Shown here: positions 1 through 6,029 of the stretch, in pieces | Numbering within the stretch: the first letter of the stretch is position 1 | Layout: the number at the start of each line of letters is the position of its first letter | Assembly: GCA_003529305.1 (NCBI GenBank) | Contig: DPWC01000134.1 | Span: 1 to 9,256, forward strand | DNA length: 9,256 nucleotides | Reading direction: 5' to 3' | Source: Actinomycetota bacterium | Lineage (GTDB): Bacteria > Actinomycetota > Actinomycetes > UBA12327 | Notes under the pieces: model-generated | What the model was told of the DNA's origin: nothing | Databases searched by the model: none | Seen by the model: the letters and a program-made list of their open reading frames with translations, nothing else | Translations under genes and position numbers: made by a program

Positions 1-1967
1 CGGTTGCTCTCCAGCACCATGTCAATAAAGTCCACCACGATGATTCCGCCAATGTCGCGCAGTCGCATCTGGCGAACGACTTCCTCAGCGGCCTCCAGGT
101 TGTTGGCCGTCACGGTCTCTTCGAGGTTGCCCCCCTTGCCCGTGAAGCGTCCGGTGTTGACATCAACGACCGTCATCGCCTCGGTGCGGTCAATCACCAA
201 CGAGCCACCCGAGGGCAGCCACACCTTGCGATCCAGCGCCTTGGTGAGTTGCTCAGCAATGCGATATTCGTTCCACACATCGTCGGTTCCGACCCAGCGT
301 TCCATGCGACTGGCCAAGTCCGGAGCCACTTGCGTCAGGTACTGCTCAATGGTCTCCGACGCCTCGTTGCCGCTGACGACGAGCTTGGTGAAATCTTCGT
401 TGAAGATGTCTCGCACCACACGAATGGTCAGATTCGGCTCGCCATACAACAGAGAAGCAGGCTTTGCCGTGGCCTTGGCCTTCTCAATGTCCTCCCACTG
501 CGCCACGAGCCGAGCAACATCGCGTTCTAGTTCCTCTTCATTGGCGCCTTCTGCCGCGGTACGCACGATCACGCCAGCACCGTCTGGAACCACTCGCTTG
601 AGCACAGACTTCAACCGCGACCGCTCCGTGTCAGGGAGCTTGCGGCTGATACCCGTCATGGAGCCATCAGGGACGAAAACCACGAAACGACCAGGCAGAG
701 AAATCTGCGAGGTCAGTCGAGCACCCTTTTGCCCCACCGGATCCTTGGTGACCTGCACCAGGACGGGGTCGCCAGACTTCAGCGCGAACTCAATCCGCCG
801 CGGTTGGCCCTCAAGTCCGGCGGCATCCCAATTGACCTCACCGGCGTACAGCACCGCGTTGCGGCCACGGCCAATATCCACGAACGCCGCTTCCATCGAC
901 GGCAAAACATTTTGCACGCGACCGAGGTAGACATTGCCCACCATCGTGGCGTTTTCATCGCGTGAGACATGGTGTTCCACGACGATGCCGTCCTCAAGGA
1001 CAGCAATCTGGGTGCGGTCTTCGATCTGACGCACCACCATGACGCGCTGCACCGATTCGCGGCGCGCAAGAAACTCTGCTTCCGTCAGAACATTAACGCG
1101 GCGTCGGCCAGCTTCACGACCTTCCCGCCGCCGCTGCCGCTTGGCCTCGATGCGGATCGAACCCTTGTCCGCCTCTGCGGTGCGCTGCTCGCGCACTCGC
1201 GTTGAACCACCCGCATCGTCATCCTCGCCACCCTCGCCGCGCTTGCGACGACGGCGCCGACGGGTGGTACCTGGCGCGTCCTCGGCCGCGTCAGAATCGG
1301 TGTCTGACTCAGCGTTGGAGTCACCGTCACCCGTCGCAGTCGCTGCCTCCGCATCGGCTGTTCCCGACGAGCCTCGTCCTCGACGACCGCGACCACCGCG
1401 GCGTCGGCGACGACGCGTGCCGTCACCATCGTCACTGGATTCGGCGTCAGTGCCATCCTGACGAGGTGCTTCCTCAGCGGTGGTTTCAACAGAGGCTGTG
1501 CGCTTCCGGGAGCGAGTGCGGGTAGTGGCCTCAGGTGCATCGGCAGCAGTGGCCGCTTGAAACACCACGCTGGGAACACTTGGTCCATCGGTTCCAGAAT
1601 CGGCAGCTGCCGCCGCCTTCTTGGCGCGTGGCGCTGCCGCTGCGGTCTTAGTCTCCGTGGCTTTCTTGGCAGCCTTCTTCACCCCGCCACCTGACAACGC
1701 CGATTCTGGCTCAGAAGTGGTGGACTTGACCGCCTTCTTGGCGGCGGTTTTCTTTGCCGCAGGCTTCTTGCTAGTCGCTTTTTCTGCAGTGTCCTCGGCA
1801 GTTGAAGACTTCGGCATTGCCGACTTCTTGGTGACCGTCTTTTTCACCGTGGTCTTCTTCGCCGCCGCTGCGAGGGCGCGCGGCCGCTTACCGTCGCGTG
1901 TGCCTTCCTCGGCGCCGTGGCGGTCAGTTACTGGGCTGGTGTTGGCCGTGAGCTCGTTGTCGAGCAT
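1..1967 (-). CDS. rne: Ribonuclease E/G with long disordered N-terminal extension (partial, C-terminus off the left edge)
   Basis: RNase E/G is the endonuclease that initiates mRNA decay and processes rRNA and tRNA precursors. About 655 residues are present. Residues 1-307 are low-complexity: KK pentads at 37-117, an Ala/Glu/Thr linker, and arginine blocks at 185-198 and 236-243 in an acidic background. The core starts near residue 308 (RVMVVRQIED), matching the extreme N-terminus of E. coli RNase E. An S1-type domain follows (GNVYLGRV at 344, SMEAAFVDIGRGRNAVLY at 357). The metal-binding catalytic aspartates are visible as D602 in VVDVNTG and D646 in IIVVDFIDM, matching E. coli D303 and D346. 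The zinc-link cysteines and C-terminus lie outside the window. ATG 1967 is chosen because AGGAG lies 10 nt upstream; the frame is open back to a TAG at 2081-2079, but the only other upstream start, GTG 2024, is less well supported. Identification is very secure. Confidence 0.96.
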   Translation of the reverse strand, partial: MLDNELTANTSPVTDRHGAEEGTRDGKRPRALAAAAKKTTVKKTVTKKSAMPKSSTAEDTAEKATSKKPAAKKTAAKKAVKSTTSEPESALSGGGVKKAAKKATETKTAAAAPRAKKAAAAADSGTDGPSVPSVVFQAATAADAPEATTRTRSRKRTASVETTAEEAPRQDGTDAESSDDGDGTRRRRRRGGRGRRGRGSSGTADAEAATATGDGDSNAESDTDSDAAEDAPGTTRRRRRRKRGEGGEDDDAGGSTRVREQRTAEADKGSIRIEAKRQRRREGREAGRRRVNVLTEAEFLARRESVQRVMVVRQIEDRTQIAVLEDGIVVEHHVSRDENATMVGNVYLGRVQNVLPSMEAAFVDIGRGRNAVLYAGEVNWDAAGLEGQPRRIEFALKSGDPVLVQVTKDPVGQKGARLTSQISLPGRFVVFVPDGSMTGISRKLPDTERSRLKSVLKRVVPDGAGVIVRTAAEGANEEELERDVARLVAQWEDIEKAKATAKPASLLYGEPNLTIRVVRDIFNEDFTKLVVSGNEASETIEQYLTQVAPDLASRMERWVGTDDVWNEYRIAEQLTKALDRKVWLPSGGSLVIDRTEAMTVVDVNTGRFTGKGGNLEETVTANNLEAAEEVVRQMRLRDIGGIIVVDFIDMVLESN
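1236..1418 (-). repeat. Paired arginine-rich blocks separated by an acidic linker in RNase E
   Basis: This coding stretch covers residues 184-244. Two blocks each start with Thr followed by six consecutive arginines: R185-R190 followed by a GGRGRRGRG segment, and R236-R241 followed by K242, R243 and a Gly/Glu run. Between them lies an acidic, Ser/Asp/Glu/Ala-rich linker. The first block resembles RGG-box RNA-binding regions. The alternation of strongly basic and acidic patches is typical of disordered regions in RNase E proteins that recruit partners or drive condensate formation, but neither role can be shown from sequence alone. Confidence 0.75.
1617..1859 (-). repeat. Lys-Lys pentad repeats (KKxxx) in the RNase E N-terminal extension
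   Basis: This coding stretch covers residues 37-117 of the RNase E protein. Lysine pairs occur at 37-38, 42-43 and 47-48 (KKTTV, KKTVT, KKSAM), again at 67-68, 72-73 and 77-78 (KKPAA, KKTAA, KKAVK), then at 97-98, 101-102 and 116-117. The three blocks begin exactly 30 residues apart (37, 67, 97). The composition (Ala, Lys, Thr, Pro) resembles the tails of actinobacterial histone-like proteins and histone H1, so binding to RNA or DNA is a reasonable inference. It is a protein-level degenerate repeat, not an exact DNA repeat. Confidence 0.8.
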
Positions 1968-1977
1968 GCGGGCAGTT

Positions 1978-1982
1978 CTCCT
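1978..1982 (-). promoter_or_regulatory. Ribosome binding site of rne (AGGAG)
   Basis: AGGAG on the minus strand ends 10 nt before the ATG at 1967-1965. The spacing is at the long end of the useful range, but it is the only clear Shine-Dalgarno match near a start in the open frame, and it decides the start choice for the very long N-terminal extension. Confidence 0.65.
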
Positions 1983-2063
1983 GTCAGGCCCGAAGCCGGC
2001 AACGACAACGCCACGAAGGCACACTGTCGTGCTCGGCCGCTTGGGCCGGTTGTCTCTGGGCCG

Positions 2064-2076
2064 CCGGCTGTGCCGG
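2064..2076 (-). other. Short GC hairpin in the rne leader
   Basis: On the minus strand CCGGC-ACA-GCCGG gives a five-base-pair all-GC stem with a three-base loop. The 3' arm could instead pair with CCGGC at 2049-2045, giving mutually exclusive structures. In GC-rich DNA such short repeats arise easily by chance, so this is only a candidate regulatory structure. Confidence 0.35.
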
Positions 2077-2100
2077 TACTACCAGAGGAAGCCAATGGGT

Positions 2101-2118
2101 CCCGCGGCTAGCCGCGGG
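2101..2118 (-). repeat. 18-bp perfect palindrome across the DUF2344 stop codon
   Basis: The 18 bases CCCGCGGCTAGCCGCGGG are identical to their reverse complement. As RNA this folds into a 7-bp all-GC stem with a CUAG loop, and the TAG stop of the DUF2344 gene sits in the loop region. The bases after the hairpin on the transcript (ACCCATTGG) contain no U tract, so it is not a canonical intrinsic terminator. Its position at the end of the six-gene block and just before the rne leader suggests a 3'-end stabiliser, attenuator or processing site between the two parts of the transcript. A binding site for a dimeric protein is also possible. Confidence 0.55.
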
Positions 2119-2902
2119 GGGTGATGGTGTCCGCACTGGCGCTGCGATCGGGATCGAAGGGATCGCCGATAGTGGCGGACCGCGGGTCAAGCGGACCCTG
2201 CGCGAGCCTTGTCACCCGTGGGGGTTCGAAGGGCGCCAGGCCCGATGTCGTGCGCAATCCAGTAAGGACATCATCGGGCCGTACAGCGGGTGTGGTGTGC
2301 CGTACGACAAGTTGGAGTATGGCACAGTCCCGCCTTTCCTCAGGGGAGGCAGATTCCGTCGGCCCGTCGTCAGGCAATACGGCCAGTGACACCACGGCTT
2401 CTCGTGCATCAAAGCGTCGAATGCCGTTCTTGGTCATTCGCTCAACGGGTACCTCGCTGAGGCCAAGAAAACTGCCTACGGCTGCCCGGGTGTCAGGGCG
2501 CGAGATCCCTGGTAATTCGATCCGCCACAACGACGCTTCCAAGCGATCGGCTAGGGAGCCGCTTCCTGCCGCCACTACTTCGATGATGTCGAAACCCGTG
2601 GGCAAACTGGCATCTAGTGCATCGTGCAGCGCCCTCAATTCGCATACTCGCGACAACCCGACCTCGAGGTACTCCGCTTCGCTGGCCACAGCAGTGGGTG
2701 CGGCATTGGCATACGAGACGCGCGGATGTGGTGAAAAACCGGCGCTAAAGGCCACGGGCACCTGTGCACGCCGCAACGCTCGTTCGAACGATCGCTGGAA
2801 ATCTCGATGCGAGGTGAAACGCAACCGGCCGCGTTTGGCGTATCGAATGCGAACCCGCTGCACCGTGGGTGGTGGTGGCGGGCCGTCAGGAGTGCGGGCC
2901 AC
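2108..2902 (-). CDS. DUF2344 / TIGR03936-type radical SAM-linked protein
   Basis: This 264-residue protein is recognised by the DUF2344 core: KRGRLRFTSHRDF at 23-35, ERALRRA at 40-46, AFSAGFSPHPRVSY at 51-64 and SEAEYLEV at 74-81. Family members normally follow a TIGR03960 radical SAM protein, as here, and in some bacteria I recall the two being fused, so they probably act together. No enzymatic activity is established for the family to my knowledge; the invariant Ser-His-x-Asp and Pro-His residues suggest a binding or catalytic site. The GTG start at 2902-2900 directly abuts the TAG of the upstream gene, implying translational coupling. Before the core are 13 residues with five consecutive prolines; GTG at 2863 would skip them but has no ribosome binding site. 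The C-terminal tail after about residue 240 is polar and probably disordered. Cytoplasmic, with no membrane segment. Confidence 0.9.
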   Translation of the reverse strand: MARTPDGPPPPPTVQRVRIRYAKRGRLRFTSHRDFQRSFERALRRAQVPVAFSAGFSPHPRVSYANAAPTAVASEAEYLEVGLSRVCELRALHDALDASLPTGFDIIEVVAAGSGSLADRLEASLWRIELPGISRPDTRAAVGSFLGLSEVPVERMTKNGIRRFDAREAVVSLAVLPDDGPTESASPEERRDCAILQLVVRHTTPAVRPDDVLTGLRTTSGLAPFEPPRVTRLAQGPLDPRSATIGDPFDPDRSASADTITPRG

Positions 2903-4873
2903 CTAGACCGGCTCGCCTACCGGCAGTACCGGAAGCAGTCGCTGTCCCGTGGGACCAATTTGGATCTGTGTGCCGAGCTGATCGCACACCCCGCAGTCTG
3001 AGCACGGGGACCAGCGACAGTCGTCCACCTCTGCGCCGCTCAAGGCGTCCTGCCAGTCCTGCCACAGCCATTCGCGATCTAGGCCGCTGTCGAGGTGGTC
3101 CCAGGGCAAGACCTCGTCGACACCTCGCTCACGGGTGGTGTACCAATCCAGACTCACCGCCTGGTCAGCGAACACGCTCTCGGCAGCGGCACTCCAGCGG
3201 TCAAAGTCAAAGTGTTCGCGCCAGCCATCAAATCGGCCACCGTCGCGCCAGACCTCTTCAATGACCGCCCCCACCCGGCGATCTCCTCGTGAAAGCAGGC
3301 CTTCGATGATGCCCGGTCGACCATCGTGATAGCGAAATCCGATGGAGCGCCCGAATTTCTTGTCTTGCCTGATGGCGTCGCGCAATTTCGCCAGTCGATC
3401 ATCCGTGGCCTGGTGCCCCAGTTGGGCCGCCCATTGAAAAGGCGTATGGGGTTTAGGGACAAATCCACCGATCGACACAGTGCAGCGAATATCGCGCTGA
3501 CCAGAAACTTCCCGACCAACTTCGATAACTCGCTTGGCCATATCGGCAATCTGCAGCACATCCTCGTCGGTTTCGGTAGGAAGGCCGCACATGAAATACA
3601 ACTTCACCTGACGCCAACCATTCGCGTAGGCCGTTGCCACAGTGCGAATGAGGTCATCCTCTGTCACCATCTTGTTGATGACCTGTCGCATCCGCTCGCT
3701 GCCACCTTCAGGGGCGAAGGTCAAACCGCTGCGACGCCCGCCGCGACTCAACTCGTTGGCCAAGTCCACATTGAAGGCGTCAACTCGCGTGGAGGGCAGG
3801 CTCAACCCTGTGTTGGTGCCTTCGTAGCGATCCGCCAGATCCTTCGTCAGTGGCGCGATCTCACTGTGATCGGCACTGCTAAGCGAGAGGAGGCCGACTT
3901 CTTCAAATCCGGTGGCCGCTAGTCCCTGCTCAACCATGGAGCCGATGCCGGTGATGGAGCGCTCACGCACCGGCCTGGTGATCATGCCGGCCTGACAGAA
4001 CCGACAGCCGCGGGTGCACCCCCGAAAGATCTCCACACTCATCCGCTCGTGAACGGTCTCGGCAAGTGGCACCAATGGCTGTTTGGGGTAGGGCCACTCA
4101 TCAAGGTCCATCACGGTGTGCTTGGCAACGCGCCACGGTGCTCGTGGATCGGACGGCACGACACGGCGAATTCGTCCGTCATCGTGGTACTCCACGCTGT
4201 ACAGCGAGGGAATGTAGGCAACGCCCGATTCGGCCAGTCGCAGCAAGAGCTCCAGGCGACCGCCCGGGCGGCCCTCGCCCTTCCACTGAGCCACCAGGGT
4301 GGAGATGCGCAAGACCGCCTGCTCACCATCGCCCATCACCACGGCATCAACAAAGTCAGCGATCGGCTCAGGGTTGAACGCCGCGTGCCCGCCGGCGACC
4401 ACGACGGGATGCTCCACTCCACGCTCACCGCTGTGCAGCGGGATGCCGGCGAGGTCGAGCGCCGTCAGCATGTTGGTGTAACCCAGCTCGGTGCTGAACG
4501 AGACACCCAAGAGATCAAATTCGCTGACGCGACGGTGGCCATCGACTGTGAACTGCGGTACCTGGTGTTCGCGCATCAGCGCTTCAAGATCCGGCCACAC
4601 GGCATAGGTGCGTTCCGCCAAGATTCCCTGCTGCTCGTTGAGCACTTCATAGAGGATCATGACGCCCTGATTGGGCAGCCCCACCTCATAGGCATCCGGA
4701 TACATCAAGGCCCAACGGACATCGCACGACTCCCACGGCTTAGTTGCGCTATTGAGTTCGCCACCGATGTACTGCACGGGCTTAGAGACTCGTGGCAGCA
4801 GGGGCTCAAGGAGAGGGAAGATCGATTCGCCCGCCACACGACAGATGTTAGACATAGCGTTTGGTATGGACAT
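2903..4873 (-). CDS. TIGR03960-family B12-binding-type radical SAM protein
   Basis: This 656-residue cytoplasmic protein has three visible parts. Residues about 45-240 form a cobalamin-binding-like domain (LMYPDAYEVGLPNQGV at 57, STELGYTNML at 127, AGGHAAFNPEP at 160, GDGEQAV at 181), with no DxHxxG cobalamin-ligand motif. Residues about 277-500 form the radical SAM core, with C286-C290-C293 (CX3CX2C) as ligands of the [4Fe-4S] cluster that cleaves SAM, then LTFAPEGGSER at 384 and GFVPKPHTPFQW at 470. The C-terminus has an extra cysteine cluster, C619, C624, C627 and C630, that could bind a second Fe-S cluster or zinc. The substrate is unknown. The strict link to DUF2344 and closeness to rne hint at RNA or ribosome modification, which is inference. 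The start is uncertain: ATG 4873 overlaps rodA by 26 nt with a weak GGA upstream; ATG 4855 overlaps by 8 nt and has no clear ribosome binding site. Conserved sequence only begins near residue 17. Confidence 0.92.
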   Translation of the reverse strand: MSIPNAMSNICRVAGESIFPLLEPLLPRVSKPVQYIGGELNSATKPWESCDVRWALMYPDAYEVGLPNQGVMILYEVLNEQQGILAERTYAVWPDLEALMREHQVPQFTVDGHRRVSEFDLLGVSFSTELGYTNMLTALDLAGIPLHSGERGVEHPVVVAGGHAAFNPEPIADFVDAVVMGDGEQAVLRISTLVAQWKGEGRPGGRLELLLRLAESGVAYIPSLYSVEYHDDGRIRRVVPSDPRAPWRVAKHTVMDLDEWPYPKQPLVPLAETVHERMSVEIFRGCTRGCRFCQAGMITRPVRERSITGIGSMVEQGLAATGFEEVGLLSLSSADHSEIAPLTKDLADRYEGTNTGLSLPSTRVDAFNVDLANELSRGGRRSGLTFAPEGGSERMRQVINKMVTEDDLIRTVATAYANGWRQVKLYFMCGLPTETDEDVLQIADMAKRVIEVGREVSGQRDIRCTVSIGGFVPKPHTPFQWAAQLGHQATDDRLAKLRDAIRQDKKFGRSIGFRYHDGRPGIIEGLLSRGDRRVGAVIEEVWRDGGRFDGWREHFDFDRWSAAAESVFADQAVSLDWYTTRERGVDEVLPWDHLDSGLDREWLWQDWQDALSGAEVDDCRWSPCSDCGVCDQLGTQIQIGPTGQRLLPVLPVGEPV

Positions 4874-6029
4874 TCTGTAGCAGTCCGATCGCCATCAAAT
4901 TGGCGAACATCGACGATCCCCCATAGGAAACAAACGGCAGTGGGAGTCCGGTGACAGGGGTGATCCCCAAGGTCATGCCGATGTTCTCGAAGGCCTGAAA
5001 GGTGAACCAGCACGCGATACCCGTGGCCGCTAGCAGTCCGAAGAGATCCTCGGCTCGACGAGCGATCCGCAGCGTGCGCCACAGCACAACGCCCATGAGA
5101 ACGATGAGAACCGTGGCACCGATCAGGCCAAGTTCTTCACCGGCAACCGTGAAGATGAAGTCAGTGTGCTGCTCAGGGACGAACTTGCCGTTGGTCTGCG
5201 TTCCTCGAAAGAGCCCCTGACCGAAGACACCTCCCTGCCCGATCGCGATGCGGGCCTGCCCCGTGTTGTAGCCCACGCCTCGCGGATCCAATGACGGATT
5301 GGCGAAGGCAGCGAACCGACTGACCTGATACGACGACAAGACGCCCACCTTGATGGCCACGCCCACGACGATGAGCGCTGTCACGAGTAGGCCACCGAGA
5401 ATCCGCCCTGAGACTCCCGCCACCGCCAACATGCCCAGCAACATGAAGCCGATCACCATCGTGGTGCCAAGGTCTGGCTGCGCCATGATCAAGACAATCG
5501 GCACTGCTGCGAACGCTCCAGCGAGCAGCAGGTCGCTGGTCGGCGGCGCCGTCTCACCGTTTTGCCGCTCACCCAACAGCACAGCGACGCCGACGACCAA
5601 CGCCACCTTGGCAAACTCGGAGGGTTGCACGCTGAAACCCAGTGGCAGCACGATCCACGAGTGCGCACCATTGATGGTCGAACCCAACGGTGAGAGCACA
5701 GCGACTAATCCCAAGACTGATATTCCATAGACGATCGGGGCGTAGGCCCGAAGAAGTCGATAGTCGAGCAACATCGTGACGGCGCCCAGGGCGATGCCAA
5801 TCACCACATTGAACAGGTGCTTCTTCAGGAAGCTCTGTGGATCACCACCGGAATCAATGAGGCGTTGGCGCGTGGCCGACCAAACGAGGAAGGTCCCCAT
5901 GACCAGAAGCCCCAGTACCGCGCCATTGAGCACCCAGTCCATCCGGCGAACTGTGGAATCGCGGTCCAGTATGCGATCCACGGGGCTTCGGCGAAAGCCA
6001 CTATTCAACGGTGACAAAGAGGTGACCAT
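4848..6029 (-). CDS. rodA: RodA, SEDS-family peptidoglycan glycosyltransferase
   Basis: RodA polymerises lipid II into glycan strands in the elongasome, working with its cognate class B PBP, which is encoded immediately upstream. The protein (393 residues from ATG) has about ten hydrophobic membrane segments. SEDS hallmarks are present: a WIVLPLGFSVQPSEFAK segment (QPSEF at 135-139), AQPDLGTTM with D186, a DPRGVGYNTGQ stretch, PEQHTDFIFTVAGEE with D290 (in the extracellular loop where RodA has its essential aspartate), and TPVTGLPLPFVSYGGSS near 358-373. Membrane segments begin at about residue 32, so there is a polar N-terminal cytoplasmic tail of roughly 30 residues. The ATG at 6029 overlaps the mrdA stop as TGATG, and a GTG at 6032 directly before it is an equally possible start; neither has a strong ribosome binding site, which fits translational coupling. 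RodA rather than FtsW is favoured by the neighbouring mreC, mreD and mrdA. Confidence 0.95.
   Translation of the reverse strand: MVTSLSPLNSGFRRSPVDRILDRDSTVRRMDWVLNGAVLGLLVMGTFLVWSATRQRLIDSGGDPQSFLKKHLFNVVIGIALGAVTMLLDYRLLRAYAPIVYGISVLGLVAVLSPLGSTINGAHSWIVLPLGFSVQPSEFAKVALVVGVAVLLGERQNGETAPPTSDLLLAGAFAAVPIVLIMAQPDLGTTMVIGFMLLGMLAVAGVSGRILGGLLVTALIVVGVAIKVGVLSSYQVSRFAAFANPSLDPRGVGYNTGQARIAIGQGGVFGQGLFRGTQTNGKFVPEQHTDFIFTVAGEELGLIGATVLIVLMGVVLWRTLRIARRAEDLFGLLAATGIACWFTFQAFENIGMTLGITPVTGLPLPFVSYGGSSMFANLMAIGLLQNVHTKRYV

Larger units (their letters stand above)
1968..2107 (-). promoter_or_regulatory. rne 5' leader / intergenic region
   Basis: This is the only real intergenic gap in the window, 140 nt between the DUF2344 stop and the rne ATG. 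It holds a short GC hairpin at 2064-2076 and further CCGGC/GCCGG copies near 2045-2049 and 1995-2000 that could pair in alternative ways. RNase E in E. coli controls its own mRNA through leader hairpins, so a structured, possibly autoregulatory leader is plausible here. I looked for a promoter: TGGTAGTAC near 2084-2076 weakly resembles an extended -10, but no acceptable -35 stands at the right distance, so I do not call one. Whether rne has its own promoter or is co-transcribed is undecided. Confidence 0.4.

Noticed and set aside
4..930. Long plus-strand open frame opposite rne
   Set aside because: It lies antisense to the highly conserved RNase E core, is rich in Ser/Thr/Arg with no recognisable domain, and is expected from GC-rich codon bias.
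1038..1055. Possible internal start of RNase E near residues 306-310 giving a core-only form
   Set aside because: The position matches the E. coli N-terminus, but no Shine-Dalgarno sequence precedes the GTG or ATG there, and the upstream frame is open with a good start.
1236..1859. Frameshift or assembly error producing the low-complexity RNase E N-terminus
   Set aside because: The frame is continuous with no stops from 1967 to the edge, and similar basic/acidic extensions are known in actinobacterial RNase E.
1968..2024. Upstream GTG start for RNase E at 2024
   Set aside because: It would add 19 residues not resembling the rest, and AGGAG is placed for ATG 1967.
2076..2104. Promoter for rne with TGGTAGTAC as extended -10
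   Set aside because: The hexamer is a poor match and the position of a -35 reads CGGGAC.
2121..2906. Plus-strand open frame of 261 codons opposite the DUF2344 gene
   Set aside because: It mirrors the real gene almost exactly and its translation is compositionally biased with no family resemblance.
4049..4954. Plus-strand open frame of 301 codons opposite the radical SAM gene
   Set aside because: The minus-strand frame carries unmistakable radical SAM motifs; the antisense product shows none and has no convincing ribosome binding site.
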